From Melampsora larici-populina 98AG31 (Eukaryota > Basidiomycota > Pucciniomycetes > Pucciniales > Melampsoraceae), in assembly GCF_000204055.1 (NCBI RefSeq), contig NW_006768773.1, forward strand, positions 1,773,748 to 1,837,747: a stretch of 64,000 nucleotides of DNA, in the 5' to 3' direction. A program made the position numbers and the translations under genes. The notes beneath the pieces are model-generated. The model was given only the letters and a program-made list of their open reading frames with translations. It ran no database searches and was not told the origin of the DNA. This document shows positions 10,558-22,095 of the stretch, piece after piece (within the stretch, counting starts at the first letter, position 1; the number at the start of each line of letters is the position of its first letter).

Positions 10558-12339
10558 GCCGGCCAATGGTAGAATTGACACCGTGACACAACACATCAAT
10601 GGTCAAAGATACCCGGGCTTTCAGGGTCAAAGAGCTAGGTGAGTAATTTTGACTGCCCTGGACTTTAGTAGCAAGGATCTCATGCGTCTCTCCATTCTCC
10701 AATTAGCCACACGGTCACACCAAAGGTTCCACCGTTGGTTCTCGCCAGTAGCAATCCTTTCAACCTCCCCCCTCCCATTATCCCTCCGGCAAACTATTCG
10801 CCTCTGCCTGCACGTTCCATTTCCCTGGGAAGGCCGGTTCATGACCCCACTGCGCGATTATTTCCTTCGAAAACTCCTCTGTGTTTCAACCGGGGTCCAA
10901 CTCCCTTTACCCCTTCAACTTGCTCACAAGGTACTTCCTCTGGATCATCAATCAACCCCCATATCAATCCGTTCATCTTGAACGCTTCCCAAACATCACA
11001 ACATACCCCGTCAGCCACGGATTCGACATCGAACCACAACTACAGTTCACCTTTGAAGAGACATGCCCCGACAGATGGCCCTTCGGTCATTGCAATTGGA
11101 ACTGATGACGGTAAGTCATTCTCTCTAATCACTTGCTTTGGTATGATCTTAAAAGACTGATAGCGTAACCTTACAGACCTGCCTCTTGATCTCTTCAACG
11201 ATACTTGTGGTGCTGTGCCTACCGCTCCAATTCCTGCCACCCCGAGGACGGATCATGAGGAGGATGAGGTCCCTGACAAAGAACAAACATTTCAAATCTA
11301 TTTCAACCTTTACCAACCCGAATGCCCTGACCAACCGGAACCCAAAAAGAGTAAGCGTACTCCTGGTGGATCCCGAAACAACTCCGCGGTCACTAAATCA
11401 ACCAAGCCCAAGTACAAAAAATTCAATCCAAAATTGCCTAATCAACTCACCTTGCGACCAAAAGAAATCTCTTTCACTTCTTTCAGACACCAGATGTTTG
11501 ACACCTGCAATGAAGATCTCCCCGGTGTTTCTGAAGTTCTCGAGCGCACCTGGGTTGCTCGAGACCTTGCGATCCAGGGTTTTATCAACTGTTCAAAGGG
11601 GTATAAGGGTAAGGATAAACAACCGATCAAAACGCCAGAATTATTCCAAACTTTTATTGACGCCGCCTTGATGGCACCCGCCAGTTCAACCATGGGTTTC
11701 CGTATCATCCACGAGAACCCGTCCAAGACCGAGAACGCACGCCGTTCGCTTGCAAGTGCGCTCAAAGCTTCTGCTCCTGCAGAGGCCGGTAACTCTGAAG
11801 AATCCGATGGTGAGGCCTCTGTGGCTTCTGCCGGAGTTAGTACTTTTGATATCTCGTCTCATATTTTAAGTATTCATACTGACACTCACATTTGTCAGTC
11901 TGCTATACTTAGTGGGGGTGAACACAAATTTCGCACATTAATGGCACGTTTTGCAAAGGATTTCAAGGCGGGTGAAAATGTCACCTGCGTTAAGAATCCA
12001 TTAGACTCAAACCAAGTCCTGCTGCTCAATACCTCGCGCATACGCACATGGGCTGACGATTGGGTAAGTTAAATTTTGCCTATTCCTTTTTCTGTATCTT
12101 CCGGCTGACTCATAGTGTTCATGTTTCTGATTTCCTCACAGGCCGATGGTGTTCCTGGGGTTGATGAAGTGAACCCGCCTATGAAACGACGCGGTGTCTT
12201 CCGCTGGATTCAGGCCAGAGACTACGAGGCAGAGAAAAACAAGCTCTTGGGGTTGCCTCCCCCCCCTGGAGCCTCTGTGGCTGTCGACAGTGGCACTGGC
12301 ACCGGTACCGTTGTAGAACTCCTACGCAGTGTAGCGTAG
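10558..12339 (+). CDS. cargo gene of the Tc1-like element: rust-expanded hypothetical protein (5' end not resolved)
   Basis: Exons 10558-10638, 10707-11110, 11177-12063 and 12142-12339 join in frame with canonical introns. An optional 63-nt in-frame intron (GTTAGT...TGTCAG) lies at 11836-11898. The upstream exon or exons are unresolved; an ATG at 10188 (MAFHLKTKSHG) is a plausible start. The protein opens with a long Ser/Pro/Asn-rich region and has a basic KYKKF segment. It ends with a domain containing CVKNPLDSNQVLLLNTSRI then TWADDWADGVPGV, followed by a Pro-rich patch. I recall this NP..NP...WA..WADG-PGV pattern from large basidiomycete families of unknown function. The TAG at 12337 is followed by five sense codons and a GTAAGA donor, so the stop may itself be a C-to-T nonsense change. 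Confidence 0.55.
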
Positions 12340-13998
12340 GCTGAGCCGGAGAAGGTAAGAATCACCACTTGTGAGAGCGGATGAAACTACGGTGCAGTTA
12401 CGCTGCCTTCAACCTTAAAATTATTGCAGTTCGAAAAGAACTAGAACAACTCTTAACAATTTTCTATCCCCACAAATTCCTCCCGTAACACAAATTTAAG
12501 ATTTTCAAAGGATCCGCAAGGTTTGGCGGACTCCGATGATACCACACACAACTCTACACGATGTTGTGGTGTAAAACTACGTTGATTTCAATGTTAACAC
12601 GGCTAGGTAGCACATGTAACAATGGACAGGGCCGAAATGTAATTTCGGATCCCTGACTCGACCCGGCCTCGACTTGGATCAAGAGGCGGGTTTGGCGAAG
12701 TTGATACAGTCCTAACTCGACGACTCCACAACTAGTTTTCGACGCAGCTCAGCAACAAGCAAATTCAACACTAATAAACAGCACAGCAACTTCGATTTTA
12801 ACGCTAATACAACCTTTCTTGACGATGCTGCAAGGTGAAGTAGTTTCTCTAATCCACCACTTCTTTTCTTTTAACTGATTATCTAATAACTAACTAAACA
12901 ACTCCTGTGGTCTTCTAACTCTTGAACTTGATATAGGTCGATCGCTCACAACGCTTGTACGGTCACTTCAACACAAAAAACACTTCTAATAACTCTCAAT
13001 TCAAACACAAAGAAAATCACACTAGGACACAAACACACACACAGAGACACTTGCTCTTCAAGACACACAGATCAATCCCCCTTTATATATCTTTCCCTAA
13101 CCAAAACCACAACTCGGCCTCAAGGCTCTTTCCGCAATCTTTCCCCGCTTCGTTCCTTTTGCTCCGACCGATTCCGACCGATCTCTTGGCGTTTCTCATG
13201 CTTTAAACAATCGATTTCCTTTGATTCAACATCAAAATTTGACCTGTGATCGACTTTGAACTAGTAAGTCCTTCCTTTTCATCCTTATCTCCTTCCTTTT
13301 CTTCCATTCCCATACTAACTTTACTTCCTGTCTCTTTCTTCTTATTGATTTCGATCCTGGACCCTGAAATTGATATTCATCTTCTCTCACCAACAGTGTA
13401 TGTAATTCATTTTCGATTTTGACTTTCAATTTAGATCTTGCATGCCAAGAAGTGAGTTTTTTCTTTCAATTCATCTCTGATTTCTTCATTTCGCATCCCA
13501 CTGACATCTTTCTAATTCTTTGTTCTAAGCATACACCCTGGAATCGAACCTCTGTTTAGTTTGTTATGGTGATCTCAGCCTGTAATCTTGGTATGCCATG
13601 CTTGTTTCTTTCTGATCTTAAATCTCGACTCTGGACCCTGATCTTGATGTTGAATGATACTGACAACTTTATTTTGATTGTAAGCTAGATATCCTTTACT
13701 TTACACAATAGTAATCACTAATTTTCGAGTATTTCTTTATTTATTTTTCTTTCAAGCTAGATACTGACTTGTGTTGTTTTAAGCATTCCTTCTTTTGTTT
13801 TTGTTGTTTATTTTGTATGTAGTTTATGTATTGTCATATTATGAAGTAATCAAAGCACCCAACTCAAACCAAAAATATGATCAGAAATGGCATGAGCCCA
13901 ATTGACTTGAGAATGAAAGTTGAGAATCGATGAGCCTTGATGTTATGAATGTGAGGATAATAAGTTGCAAAGACTGTAGTGATCATAATTTAATATAA
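12340..13998. other. noncoding stretch within the inner element
   Basis: No long ORF is present. The stretch is CA-rich then CT-rich (12955-13430) with several splice-like GTAAGT and CAG motifs, such as AACTAGTAAGTCC near 13260 and CACCAACAG near 13390. It could be the untranslated 5' part, with small exons, of the SAM-like gene that ends at 14355. Confidence 0.35.
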
Positions 13999-14355
13999 GG
14001 TGCTGCTGAAGAATTTGCTTTCCACACCGTCATACATCACAATTACTACGGTCAACCAGGTGGTGGTGCTGCCAACGAATCTCGACCGGTGGTAACGCCC
14101 TCAAGATTATCACCTCCACCTGTCCTTCCCGAAGGTTTTACGTTCGAAAGGTTCCTGACCTTTGCGCAAATTGGACCGGACAAGACAAAGACTCGCGATA
14201 CTTTGACCAATGAAGGTATTGATGACTTCTTACGTTTGTTGGATCGTAGCACGTACACAATCGAAGCTTTCCACAAAATGGGTATTCCATTTGCACAAGC
14301 TGAGGATCTTTGGAAAGCGGTTCCAAAATTCAATCACTTCCTCAAATCTCTTTGA
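13999..14355 (+). CDS. SAM-like domain fragment (terminal exon)
   Basis: An open frame begins right after a TAA, at an AAG that could be an acceptor, and runs 118 codons to TGA 14353-14355. A Gly/Pro linker precedes a helical segment: FTFERFLTFAQIG, DTLTNEGIDDFLRLLD, FHKMGIPFAQAEDLWKAV. This spacing matches the short SAM-like domain found in many basidiomycete hypothetical proteins of the type encoded just upstream. No start ATG is visible, so this is the last exon of a gene whose 5' exons are unresolved, or a remnant. Confidence 0.5.
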   Translation, partial: GAAEEFAFHTVIHHNYYGQPGGGAANESRPVVTPSRLSPPPVLPEGFTFERFLTFAQIGPDKTKTRDTLTNEGIDDFLRLLDRSTYTIEAFHKMGIPFAQAEDLWKAVPKFNHFLKSL

Positions 14356-15092
14356 GAAAGTAAATTGAAACTTTATGTTTTTCCACTTTTTTTCTTTATT
14401 TCTTTTCTCTCGGGTATCATTTGTGGTCGCAAAAAGATCTATATCTCACATACCTCCCCAAAAAAAGCCATCGATTTGTTTTTTCTTTTCAAGCTTCATG
14501 TGATTGCGAGTATATCTGATATCCCCCAAAAATGCAATCCTTTTGATTGTCCCTTATGTTTTTTAAATTCTTTTGTCTCATTCATTCTTGATCAAACTTG
14601 ATGTGACTGCAAGTTCAAGTGAAGTCTATATCTTCCAAATTTGCAATCAATGGTCGCTTATGCCTGTTTTCAAACTTTCGTTTGGGTCCGTTCTTGAGCT
14701 TTGTTGCAATTGGTCTCAATCACAGCATCCAAAGACATAATCACTGCTGCATAACATCCCTGACGGAGTACATCATCACACAACTTTGGACTTCTCTTGT
14801 CTGTACAGTCGCTCGAGCTTAGTGTGTGATGCTAATTAAGTCATAGAAGAACATGTGAGATTTTGGCTCGCTTGGATGTTTGACTTTGAAGCAAAACATC
14901 CTTGGACAGGTTTTCATTGAGCAAGACGATAACAAACTTTGTAGACAACCACTGGGCCGCGAGCACAACTGAAACATGAAAAAAAATCACCAAACATTTT
15001 TAGAGCGCACATAATCATTCTATACAATAGAATTAGAGATCTACACAATAGAATCAGAGACATAAAAAAATTCAAAAAAAACAATGGATCGG
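14356..15092. other. no gene recognised
   Basis: T-rich sequence lies between the convergent SAM-like exon and the transposase pseudogene. It probably serves as the 3' untranslated regions of both. Confidence 0.4.
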
Positions 15093-16234
15093 CTACAACC
15101 AATAACCGCACACAGCATATAACTGATGCATAAGGGCACCGGTGAATTTGTGCCAAGTTGTGTCAATAATGACATCAATTTTCTCGTCTGCAGGTGCGTG
15201 ATGGAGGCATTGCGTGCGCCGAAATTACGACTTGAGGATGCTGAAGGCCTTCTCGATTGGGTTGAGATCAGGCGAGCAAGGAGGCAAATAAATGATATGT
15301 ATGCCTCGCTCCTCAGCAAGTTCTTCGATCCGCCCGCCATGGTGGATCTGTGCGTTCTCCATCACCAAAACGGAATTAGCTTGCGGATAGGGGTTCATGA
15401 CTGGAAACTATGATTAAGAACATGTCAGTATGGCGGGAGAACACTACTGAAGTCATACACAAACTTACAAGGCGGTGTTTAAGAAAACTTTCAAAATCGC
15501 TACGCAGGTAGCTTCCCTCTTGGCAGTCCACTGCCAAGAGACCTCCCTTGAAGATTGCAGGTAGAAGAGAGAAGTGTTTCCCACCCCGAGTGGTTGGAAT
15601 ACGTTGGGTACGATGGCCTCGTAGTGCGCGGCCAAACTTGCGCTTGAGGAAGCGCTCTTGGATGGCGCACTCGTCTACAACCCAAATGAACAGAGATTTA
15701 TCAACTGAGACAAAAGATTGAAATCCACAAGTTGGAACGTGACTTACCCAAAAAAACCAGCATGTTAGGATTCAAACCTCCAATTGTATGTAAAAACCGA
15801 GCTCGCTTAGAAGGACATTGCAAGGGGTGAACAGTGCGAGCTGTTTTCAGCGTGAGGTTGAGTCGAACCTTTAGATCACGGGCGATTGTTGCAATTGAGA
15901 TCCAGGTTCCAGTCCTGTGGTAGACTGAGTGTCGATACTCATCCAAGTATAGACCTGGATTACCATCAAGGAGTTCTAACATGAAGTCCCGATCCTCGTC
16001 GGTCATGATTACGTTCCTCCCAAGGGCTTCGTATTCCTCAGGGTTGCAAACCACACAAGCTGTTCTTCTGTACAGAGCGTGCCATCAAGATATCGTGCGG
16101 GGGGCCACTGAAGATTTCATCAGCTTTCGAGTCTGATCTATAGTCTTGCCTGCACGGAGGTACTGGATCGCCAAAACCTTGAGGCCAGCGTCGTATTTCC
16201 CGGGTCGAGGTCGAACTCTCGGAACTCTTGCCAT
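15093..16234 (-). pseudogene. Tc1/mariner-like (DDE_3) transposase, two nonsense changes
   Basis: Exons 15748-16234, 15469-15674 and 15093-15407 join in phase from ATG 16232-16234. An N-terminal helix-turn-helix region (IQYLRAGKTIDQTRKLM) precedes the catalytic core. The first acidic site is VFLDECAIQE. The second motif reads VLVMENAQIHHG, with Glu where Asp is usual. The end of the core is CSPDLNPIE. Two in-frame stops break it: TGA at 16085-16087, where CGA (Arg in an ISRW-type motif) is expected, and TAA at 15225-15227, where CAA would fit. Both are C-to-T changes. It lies about 320 bp from the right repeat of the inner element, pointing inward, so it is the presumptive mobilising gene, now dead. 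Confidence 0.85.
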
Positions 16235-16480
16235 GCCTGGAAGTACGGAATGAAAACATTTCAGAAATGAGGTGTTGAGCGGTGAACAGGTAAGTGGTGT
16301 CTACGTACTTACCTGGTGATCAGGCAGTGGTTAGGGTGCTGAGAGGTGGGAGGATGGATCGACGTGGTGGGATCCGACGGAATCGGTAATGGACAGGTGA
16401 TGAGTGGATTCCATCCGGGGTATCGGTAGGGTTAACCTAGGTTAACCTACTGTTCACAGGTTGGCTTTTCACAGCGTCCC

Positions 16481-16556
16481 AGGCCTGTATTGGCTGTATT
16501 TACGGAAAAAAAATAAAAATAAAAACGCACCATGACACGAATTTTGAGAACAGCTG
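16481..16556 (-). repeat. right terminal inverted repeat of inner element
   Basis: It is the reverse complement of 9851-9926 with about 4 mismatches. It is followed by TA. Confidence 0.85.
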
Positions 16557-16897
16557 TATGTACTTTTGACTTTCATGTTTTGTCTTAATACTTATGCTTT
16601 CTTTCCCGTTCTAGTGTAATCATCCCCTTTTTTCTTGCTCTTTATGATCTCATTCAAGGCGATTGTGGCTTCTCATCAACAGTTTTTTCAGCAAATCATA
16701 TTTGTTTTTCAATCCGTTGTAATTAGCCCAATGATCCCTCTATTTTTGAGCAAAGAAATCAAAAAATATACTTATCTTGTGAGGAAATCGGCATATAGAC
16801 ATTGATGTCTTGTTTTTGGGAAAAATAAGCATATTATGTCTATTTCGCGAGTATGCATCGCGCGATATATGCAAGGGGTTTCTGTCGACCATCAATA

Positions 16898-16919
16898 TGC
16901 TTACATCGAGAACCGACTG
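16898..16919 (-). repeat. right terminal inverted repeat of outer element
   Basis: This 22-bp sequence is the perfect reverse complement of 9188-9209. It is followed by TA. Confidence 0.85.
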
Positions 16920-16921
16920 TA

Positions 16922-19105
16922 CTAAAAGTGGTAAAGCTGTTTGAAATGCTCAACGAAAGGCAGTACTGAACATTACTAATCCCACTGATATTGTGTCATC
17001 AATCGCCCTCTATCAAAATCCTATATCACAAATTTAACTTTTCGATGTTTTCTTTTTCTCTCATCCTTTGAGCGAACACCACTTCAAGATGATCAAGATG
17101 GATATTCTTTAATATTAGCTTAAACCCCCTCTTCTTTACCTTAACTCACAATATGGCTCTCTCTAGACTGCAATCCTTAGCAAAAGGGATGTGGATATTG
17201 AGGAAAGAATAGCACACAATTCTACTGGAGCTCCTGTTTTTACTACGATGCTCACATATATAGTGCTCAAGGAGCCTATTCCCCGCTGAATTGAGTCCCC
17301 GAGTCTCAGGTTTCAAACAATCACGCAGATAACTTCAAAGGTGTATCAAACTTGACTCAGTCCTATCGTGCCCATGTTGGAACATCGCGAGCGATAACTG
17401 AGGCTGCTTGCAATGTAAAAGCCCTGGCATGAACTGGACTTGGTTGAGTTTGCAGGCGTGTCTTTTCAATGAATTTTTCGCTTGGGATATATTGCATAGT
17501 ACTTGGAACCAGAGTGGTATCATCATTCCTTGAATTCCTGATACAGATTTTTAAGAGCTGCTTCGTCTAATGGGCTGCAAGCCAAACACCGGGATTGACT
17601 GCTGGCCTAAGACGGTGAGATATAGTATGTTCATACTGTCAGTATCTCTTGATTAGCCAACAGGTTGGATCTTACGGTCTATGCAATTTCCACCTTGTCA
17701 ATCTTGTCACTGGATGTTGCACAAAGCATGTTCTCGCAAATCGCAAGAGACACTCCCCCTTGGAATTTCCGCGCCAAGAATCGGGTAGATTTGTTAAATA
17801 TATTCAATCTTTGATATCGTATGCTTGAAAATAAAGTCAACCACAAGGTGGGGCAAAAGAACTCTTGCAATAAAAAATTAGGAGCCCCTTCATTGCTGTC
17901 AGCTATCCTCATTTGTAAAACAGCAAAATATTGCTGATATGAGCCATCGCAGTGTTCTGAAAGCAAGCACGTCGACAATTTGAAGCCAAGCGAATCTTCC
18001 ATAGAGGTAGGTAAGGTGGAGTCTATCGGGGTTCAGCGGGTTATCGATGATCGAGTTTTTTGCCGCCTTTTGCCACCCAGCCTAATGGGATCTTGAGAGC
18101 TTCATCGGGACACCTCATCTCACGAACGCTTGAAGATCGATAAAGTTCAAGTTGAGATGAAGCACGGCGAAGTTTATATTCAATCGCAGAAAAACCGCGA
18201 GCAGGTTGATGAAATTGGTGAACTATGAACCGATACCAGTTTGGCCGACTAGGCTGAGGATAGATCATAAGAAGGACAATGAGTTTGGGAAACTTGAAGA
18301 AAAGCGGGATAAATTGGAGGGTGACAGACCAGTGATTTGGTGGCGATGAGTTTGAGACTAGCTTTGTAACAAGCTCGAACTTGACGTTGAAGTCCTGAAA
18401 TCTTCCTTGCACTTGTCGACATCTGACCTTATTCGACTCATGGATCGATATTCTTGCGAGTTAAAGTCGACGAGGTGAAGATGACAAGCCGGATGACGCC
18501 CAACTTACTACAGTTGCTATCACCAAGACAGTACCACGCGCCCGCCCGCAAAAGTTGAAATTTACCGACCCGAGCCATCCCACCTGCCCCGAGGGGTTAT
18601 CAAGGGCAGAAAAGTCATTTATGGGGTAATAGAGGGTGGATTATGCGGTGAATGACTTTTCAAGTCAATGTGGCCAGCAGTTTTTTTTTTTTTTTTTAAA
18701 AATTATTCCCATACATTTCGGACATATGGGTTTATAGCATACTTATGGGTTTATAGTATGGGTTTAGGGCGTACTTATGGGTTGGTGATATGGGTTTAGG
18801 TGGTACATATGGGTCTAGGAGGCCTCAAATTGGCTCCTCTTGAGCGCTCAAGCTGAGCCCTGTTAGTCAACAATCTTGTATATTGAAATCAATTGCATTT
18901 AATCGCAGCACATCACAGATAAAGAGCATCGGCACAACAAAGAGAGAATATATCGAGAGCAGAAAAAAAACATTTTATGTGTGTTGTAAGAGGTCTGTAA
19001 GAGGTCAAAGACTTCTTTTCTTTGTGTATGATATATCAATTGGGTTCAACATGCACCTTGTACTGCATTCAACACAATCAGAGAAAACAATAAAATAAAA
19101 AGGAA
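16922..19105. other. no gene recognised; minus-strand ORFs of doubtful status
   Basis: Minus ORFs at 17679-18002 (107 codons) and 18041-18412 (123 codons) are adjacent. They could be exons of one unknown gene, but I find no motif and no convincing start. A T homopolymer lies near 18680-18698. Confidence 0.35.
18721..18820. repeat. imperfect tandem repeat of an ATATGGGTTTA-like unit
   Basis: Five to six irregularly spaced copies of (AT)ATGGGTTTA or GTATGGGTTTA occur within 100 bp, interspersed with GCRTACTTATGGGT. The unit resembles the telomere-like word GGGTTTA, but spacing is irregular, so it is more likely a degraded minisatellite or transposon end. Confidence 0.5.
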
Positions 19106-21591
19106 TCACAAACTTTCACCTTGGTTTTGGTGACCAGGTTGACAAATAAACTCGAAAGTCATTGCTGCTTTTCGAGGAACACATCGATGAGATGAATAGC
19201 GTTTATCGTTGGCCAACGAGTTGGCTTGAGTGCCTGTGAAACCTTGGCTATAACAAGAACAAGGAATGATTATCGATGAAAACAAAAGAATCAACAAACA
19301 AATAAAAACTTACCGATAAACATCCATTTGCCAATCAATCTTTTGAAAATACTTTTGAATTGTTGTGACGGGACATGATTGCTGAACCTTTTCAAAGAGA
19401 GCCTTTGAGTCCTTGAAAGACTTACATAGATGGCTACTCTTTCGAAACTCTGTTGAATGAGATACATACATAGTCAGTTAGTCAGTTGACAAAGTGAGAG
19501 AGAAGGCTATGTAAAGACACTTACGATGTTTAATAAATGACCAATATATCTCGATTGGGTTAAGCTCGCAATGGAATTTAGGAAGGAAAAGACATATATG
19601 ACCCGCATCTTCTATGACGGTCTGAAGCAAGGGCTTCTCGTTCGCAAAGTCGGATTGGAGGCTTAGAATCTTGAAAGCACAACACGCCGGATCTTCATCT
19701 TCGAAAGTGAGAGGGATGATCTCTCCTCCAGTTTCATAAGCTTCCTGGGCTTCTTTCTCTCGCCTCAGTCGACCCTCACGAGCAATTTGGTCGCGCTTTG
19801 TTGCCGACATTTGACAATCCGCACACTGAAAGACAGGCTTGTGATTTGCTGCCTTTGACTTCAACACAAACCATTCCCACAAACCTCGCTCAGCAAGAAC
19901 ACATCGCACACCCTTAGACTTCCCAGGAAACTGAGGATGATCCGGCGGATACACCATCAACTGTGGCTGCCCTTGAAGTTCGGTTGGAATCCTAGGATCG
20001 TCGGTTGGAATAAAGGTATCACGTAAGGGTTCCTTCTTTCCCCCTGGGCCAAAGTTCATGTGCGAGACTCGAAGAGCTGATGGGCCATAAGACGCATGTG
20101 CAGATGAGCAATCAAAGATGAAAACTCCCTGAGAATGAGGGAAAAGGTAATCGAAAATAGGAAGTGCTCGTGTTTGGACCTGTTCAATGAGTTGAGAACA
20201 GTCCCACCACTTGTCACCAGTAGATCCAGGTTAGGTCACCACTGCAGCGTCACTAAAGGTTGGTCGAGGACGAGATCCAGCTTTGAGTTCGTCTTCAGGT
20301 GTGATAACTAACCGGCCAGTACTACTCGCTTCAATGATCCAATCTGAGTCGTGTATTAGACGGCCTTGACTCTTCTTTCGTAATTCAGTGGTGTTGTCGG
20401 AAAGCCAGGCCAAACGAGGTTGTTCATTTGCGTGTACGGTTGACTCGTTGTGGAATAGAAAGACTGTTTCTTTCTGGCCATTCAACTTTTTGGGATCGAC
20501 ACGGATAGACTGATCAAGCTGGTCTCCAACAAACTCCCTTGACCGCTCTCGAAGTTTGGCAAAACGTTCAAGGTATTTTTGACGATATTGAACAACATCG
20601 GGGCGTTCATGGCCATCATGATACAACCCCTTGCTGTACTCTTGAGCTCGGAATCCTAAGTTACGAAGCCATCGATAACACGTAACCAGAGAGATTTTCT
20701 GATTGTAGCCATATTCCGGCAGAACCACATTATTTGCATGTTCACATAGGAGAGGTGGTGAGAGCTATCAAAAAAAAGTAAGAAAAAAATCAGAAAGATG
20801 CTGATTGTGATTGATAATAAAATCAGAGGTTGTTGACTTACTTCTCCAGGCTTCTTAGCAACTGCCCAAGACTTAAGAGCATCAAACACTTGCTTGTCCT
20901 TAAGAATTGAGGCATGAGATGAATGACAGCCACGCTGGCTGAGTTTCAGCTCCTTGAGCTTGAGTAGGTGGACTGCTTGTTTGCGGATCGCCTTTTCTCG
21001 ACCAATGCCACTTGTGGCTTTTGACTTTGAAGTATCGCGACGGACAGAAGAAGAAGCGGTGAGAAATGAAGTGGTGACAGCTGGAGAAGGTAAGCCGTTT
21101 ATTGTAAGCTCAAGTCGTCTGATGTTATATTCTCAAAGGTCACTGATCATCTGAGTAGTTTTCGGATCATGCTGATGATTGTTTGAAACATAGTCGATGG
21201 CTGAGTTCAACTTGTCAAAGTATACTTGAGCATCCTCCTTAAGTTTATCGGCGAGTGGTTTAGTTGCAGGCCGTGATGCATTGTATTGATTGACACACTG
21301 GTTGATCCATATGTCCTGGGCTGCAGCTACATTGGCGTTGAAAGGAATCGGTGGATTGATTTCATCAGATAAATCGGCGACAGATTCATCATCAGCGGAA
21401 CTCTCTTGCTCGGTGGGAGGATCAGTTTGATGATCACCATCCTCGACATCGACGGTAGCATCAACGCAGCAACAGTTACCAGACTGTACCGGTACCGCGC
21501 CGTACCGTGTCCGAGCGGCTAATTTACCCCCATAGAATCCCAGCACGTCACCAAAAGTGATCATGATCCTAGCAGACAAAGCCAACAACAT
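19106..21591 (-). pseudogene. DDE transposase of a basidiomycete-wide family, nonsense-broken
   Basis: Exons from the 5' end are about 20842-21591, 19525-20764, 19314-19449 and 19106-19247. The stop is TGA 19106-19108. The N-terminal part is charged. A DNA-binding-like block (YGYNQKISLVTCYRWL) follows. The catalytic core then reads VFLFHNESTVHAN (Asn where Asp is expected), GVFIFDCSSAH, and FLPKFHCELNPIE. The end is VYRQGFTGTQ...SHRC. In-frame stops lie at 21133-21135 (TGA in ISDL-stop-EYNIRR, where CGA fits) and 20231-20233 (TAA). Length and motif order match intact relatives I recall from mushrooms and rusts (about 800 residues). The 5' end is uncertain because it abuts a LINE fragment. No terminal repeats were found. 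Confidence 0.75.
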
Positions 21592-22095
21592 GAAATGTCA
21601 GAGCAACTTCGGAAAAAACTCAATTTACCTGATACTGAGTCAATTCTCCAACTGAATTGCTGACATTCTTCTGACATAGCACTCTCACTCTTTAATTCTG
21701 AGCTTACCAACCTTTTTTCCATCCTAGAACTCCAAGAACCGGCAGTCAACAACTCAGACTACCTACCAAACGCCCATCAGAACTGGAGGCTCATCAGTCA
21801 CACCTCAACTTTGTGTCATACAAGCGCTAGGCCACGTGTGTGCCTGTATATACGCAAAGACCTCTACGCTGAAATCAACCCACTATTGTCTCCTTCAAGA
21901 GACATAGTGGTGTGTACAATAAGATACCCCAGTGGCTTCACACTCCTTGTTGTGAATGTCTACAACAAACCATCCACATTCTCAGGCTTTGATGCCTATG
22001 TAAACCTAATGACTAACCTACCTACAAGCACCTTACTCCTCCCAACAAAGGTCCCAGATGCATCTGGCTACACACAGTATTGTGTATGTAAATAG
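21575..22095 (+). pseudogene. LINE endonuclease (ORF2 N-terminus) fragment
   Basis: The reading switches frame and has stops. The first part reads MKCQSNFGKNSIYLI...ILELQEP, the typical opening and IQEP motif of a non-LTR retrotransposon endonuclease. ORF 21811-22095 continues with VCLYIRKDL, DIVVCTIRYPSGFTLLVVNV and VYNKPST, which match the middle of the exo_endo_phos fold. It is truncated before the catalytic His region and no RT follows. This is a dead 5' fragment. Confidence 0.65.

Larger units (their letters stand above)
9851..16556. mobile_element. inner Tc1/mariner-like element with cargo
   Basis: The ends are about 76-bp inverted repeats beginning CAGCTGTTCTCAAAATT (9851-9926 and 16481-16556, only a few mismatches). 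TA dinucleotides flank it at 9849-9850 and 16557-16558. Inside are a minus-strand Tc1/mariner-like transposase pseudogene close to the right end (15093-16234) and, on the plus strand, a spliced hypothetical gene (10558-12339) and a SAM-like domain exon (13999-14355). At 6.7 kb it is far longer than a one-gene Tc1/mariner element. It must carry extra genes as part of the element, as captured cargo, or through later insertions. Confidence 0.75.
9188..16919. mobile_element. outer TA-flanked DNA transposon with pogo-like ends (non-autonomous)
   Basis: The ends are perfect 22-bp inverted repeats beginning CAGTCGGTTCTCG (9188-9209 and 16898-16919). Each is bordered by TA (9186-9187 and 16920-16921), the target-site duplication of Tc1/mariner/pogo elements. 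The CAGT start and the subterminal CTCG/TAAGCAT motifs suggest a pogo-type family. Its own sequence is only about 1.0 kb (9188-9850 plus 16557-16919) because a 6.7-kb element is inserted inside. No transposase belongs to the outer part, so it is a non-autonomous element that served as an insertion site. Confidence 0.75.

Noticed and set aside
17679..18412. Two adjacent minus-strand ORFs that might be exons of one gene
   Set aside because: No convincing start, splice phase or domain; left as unassigned.
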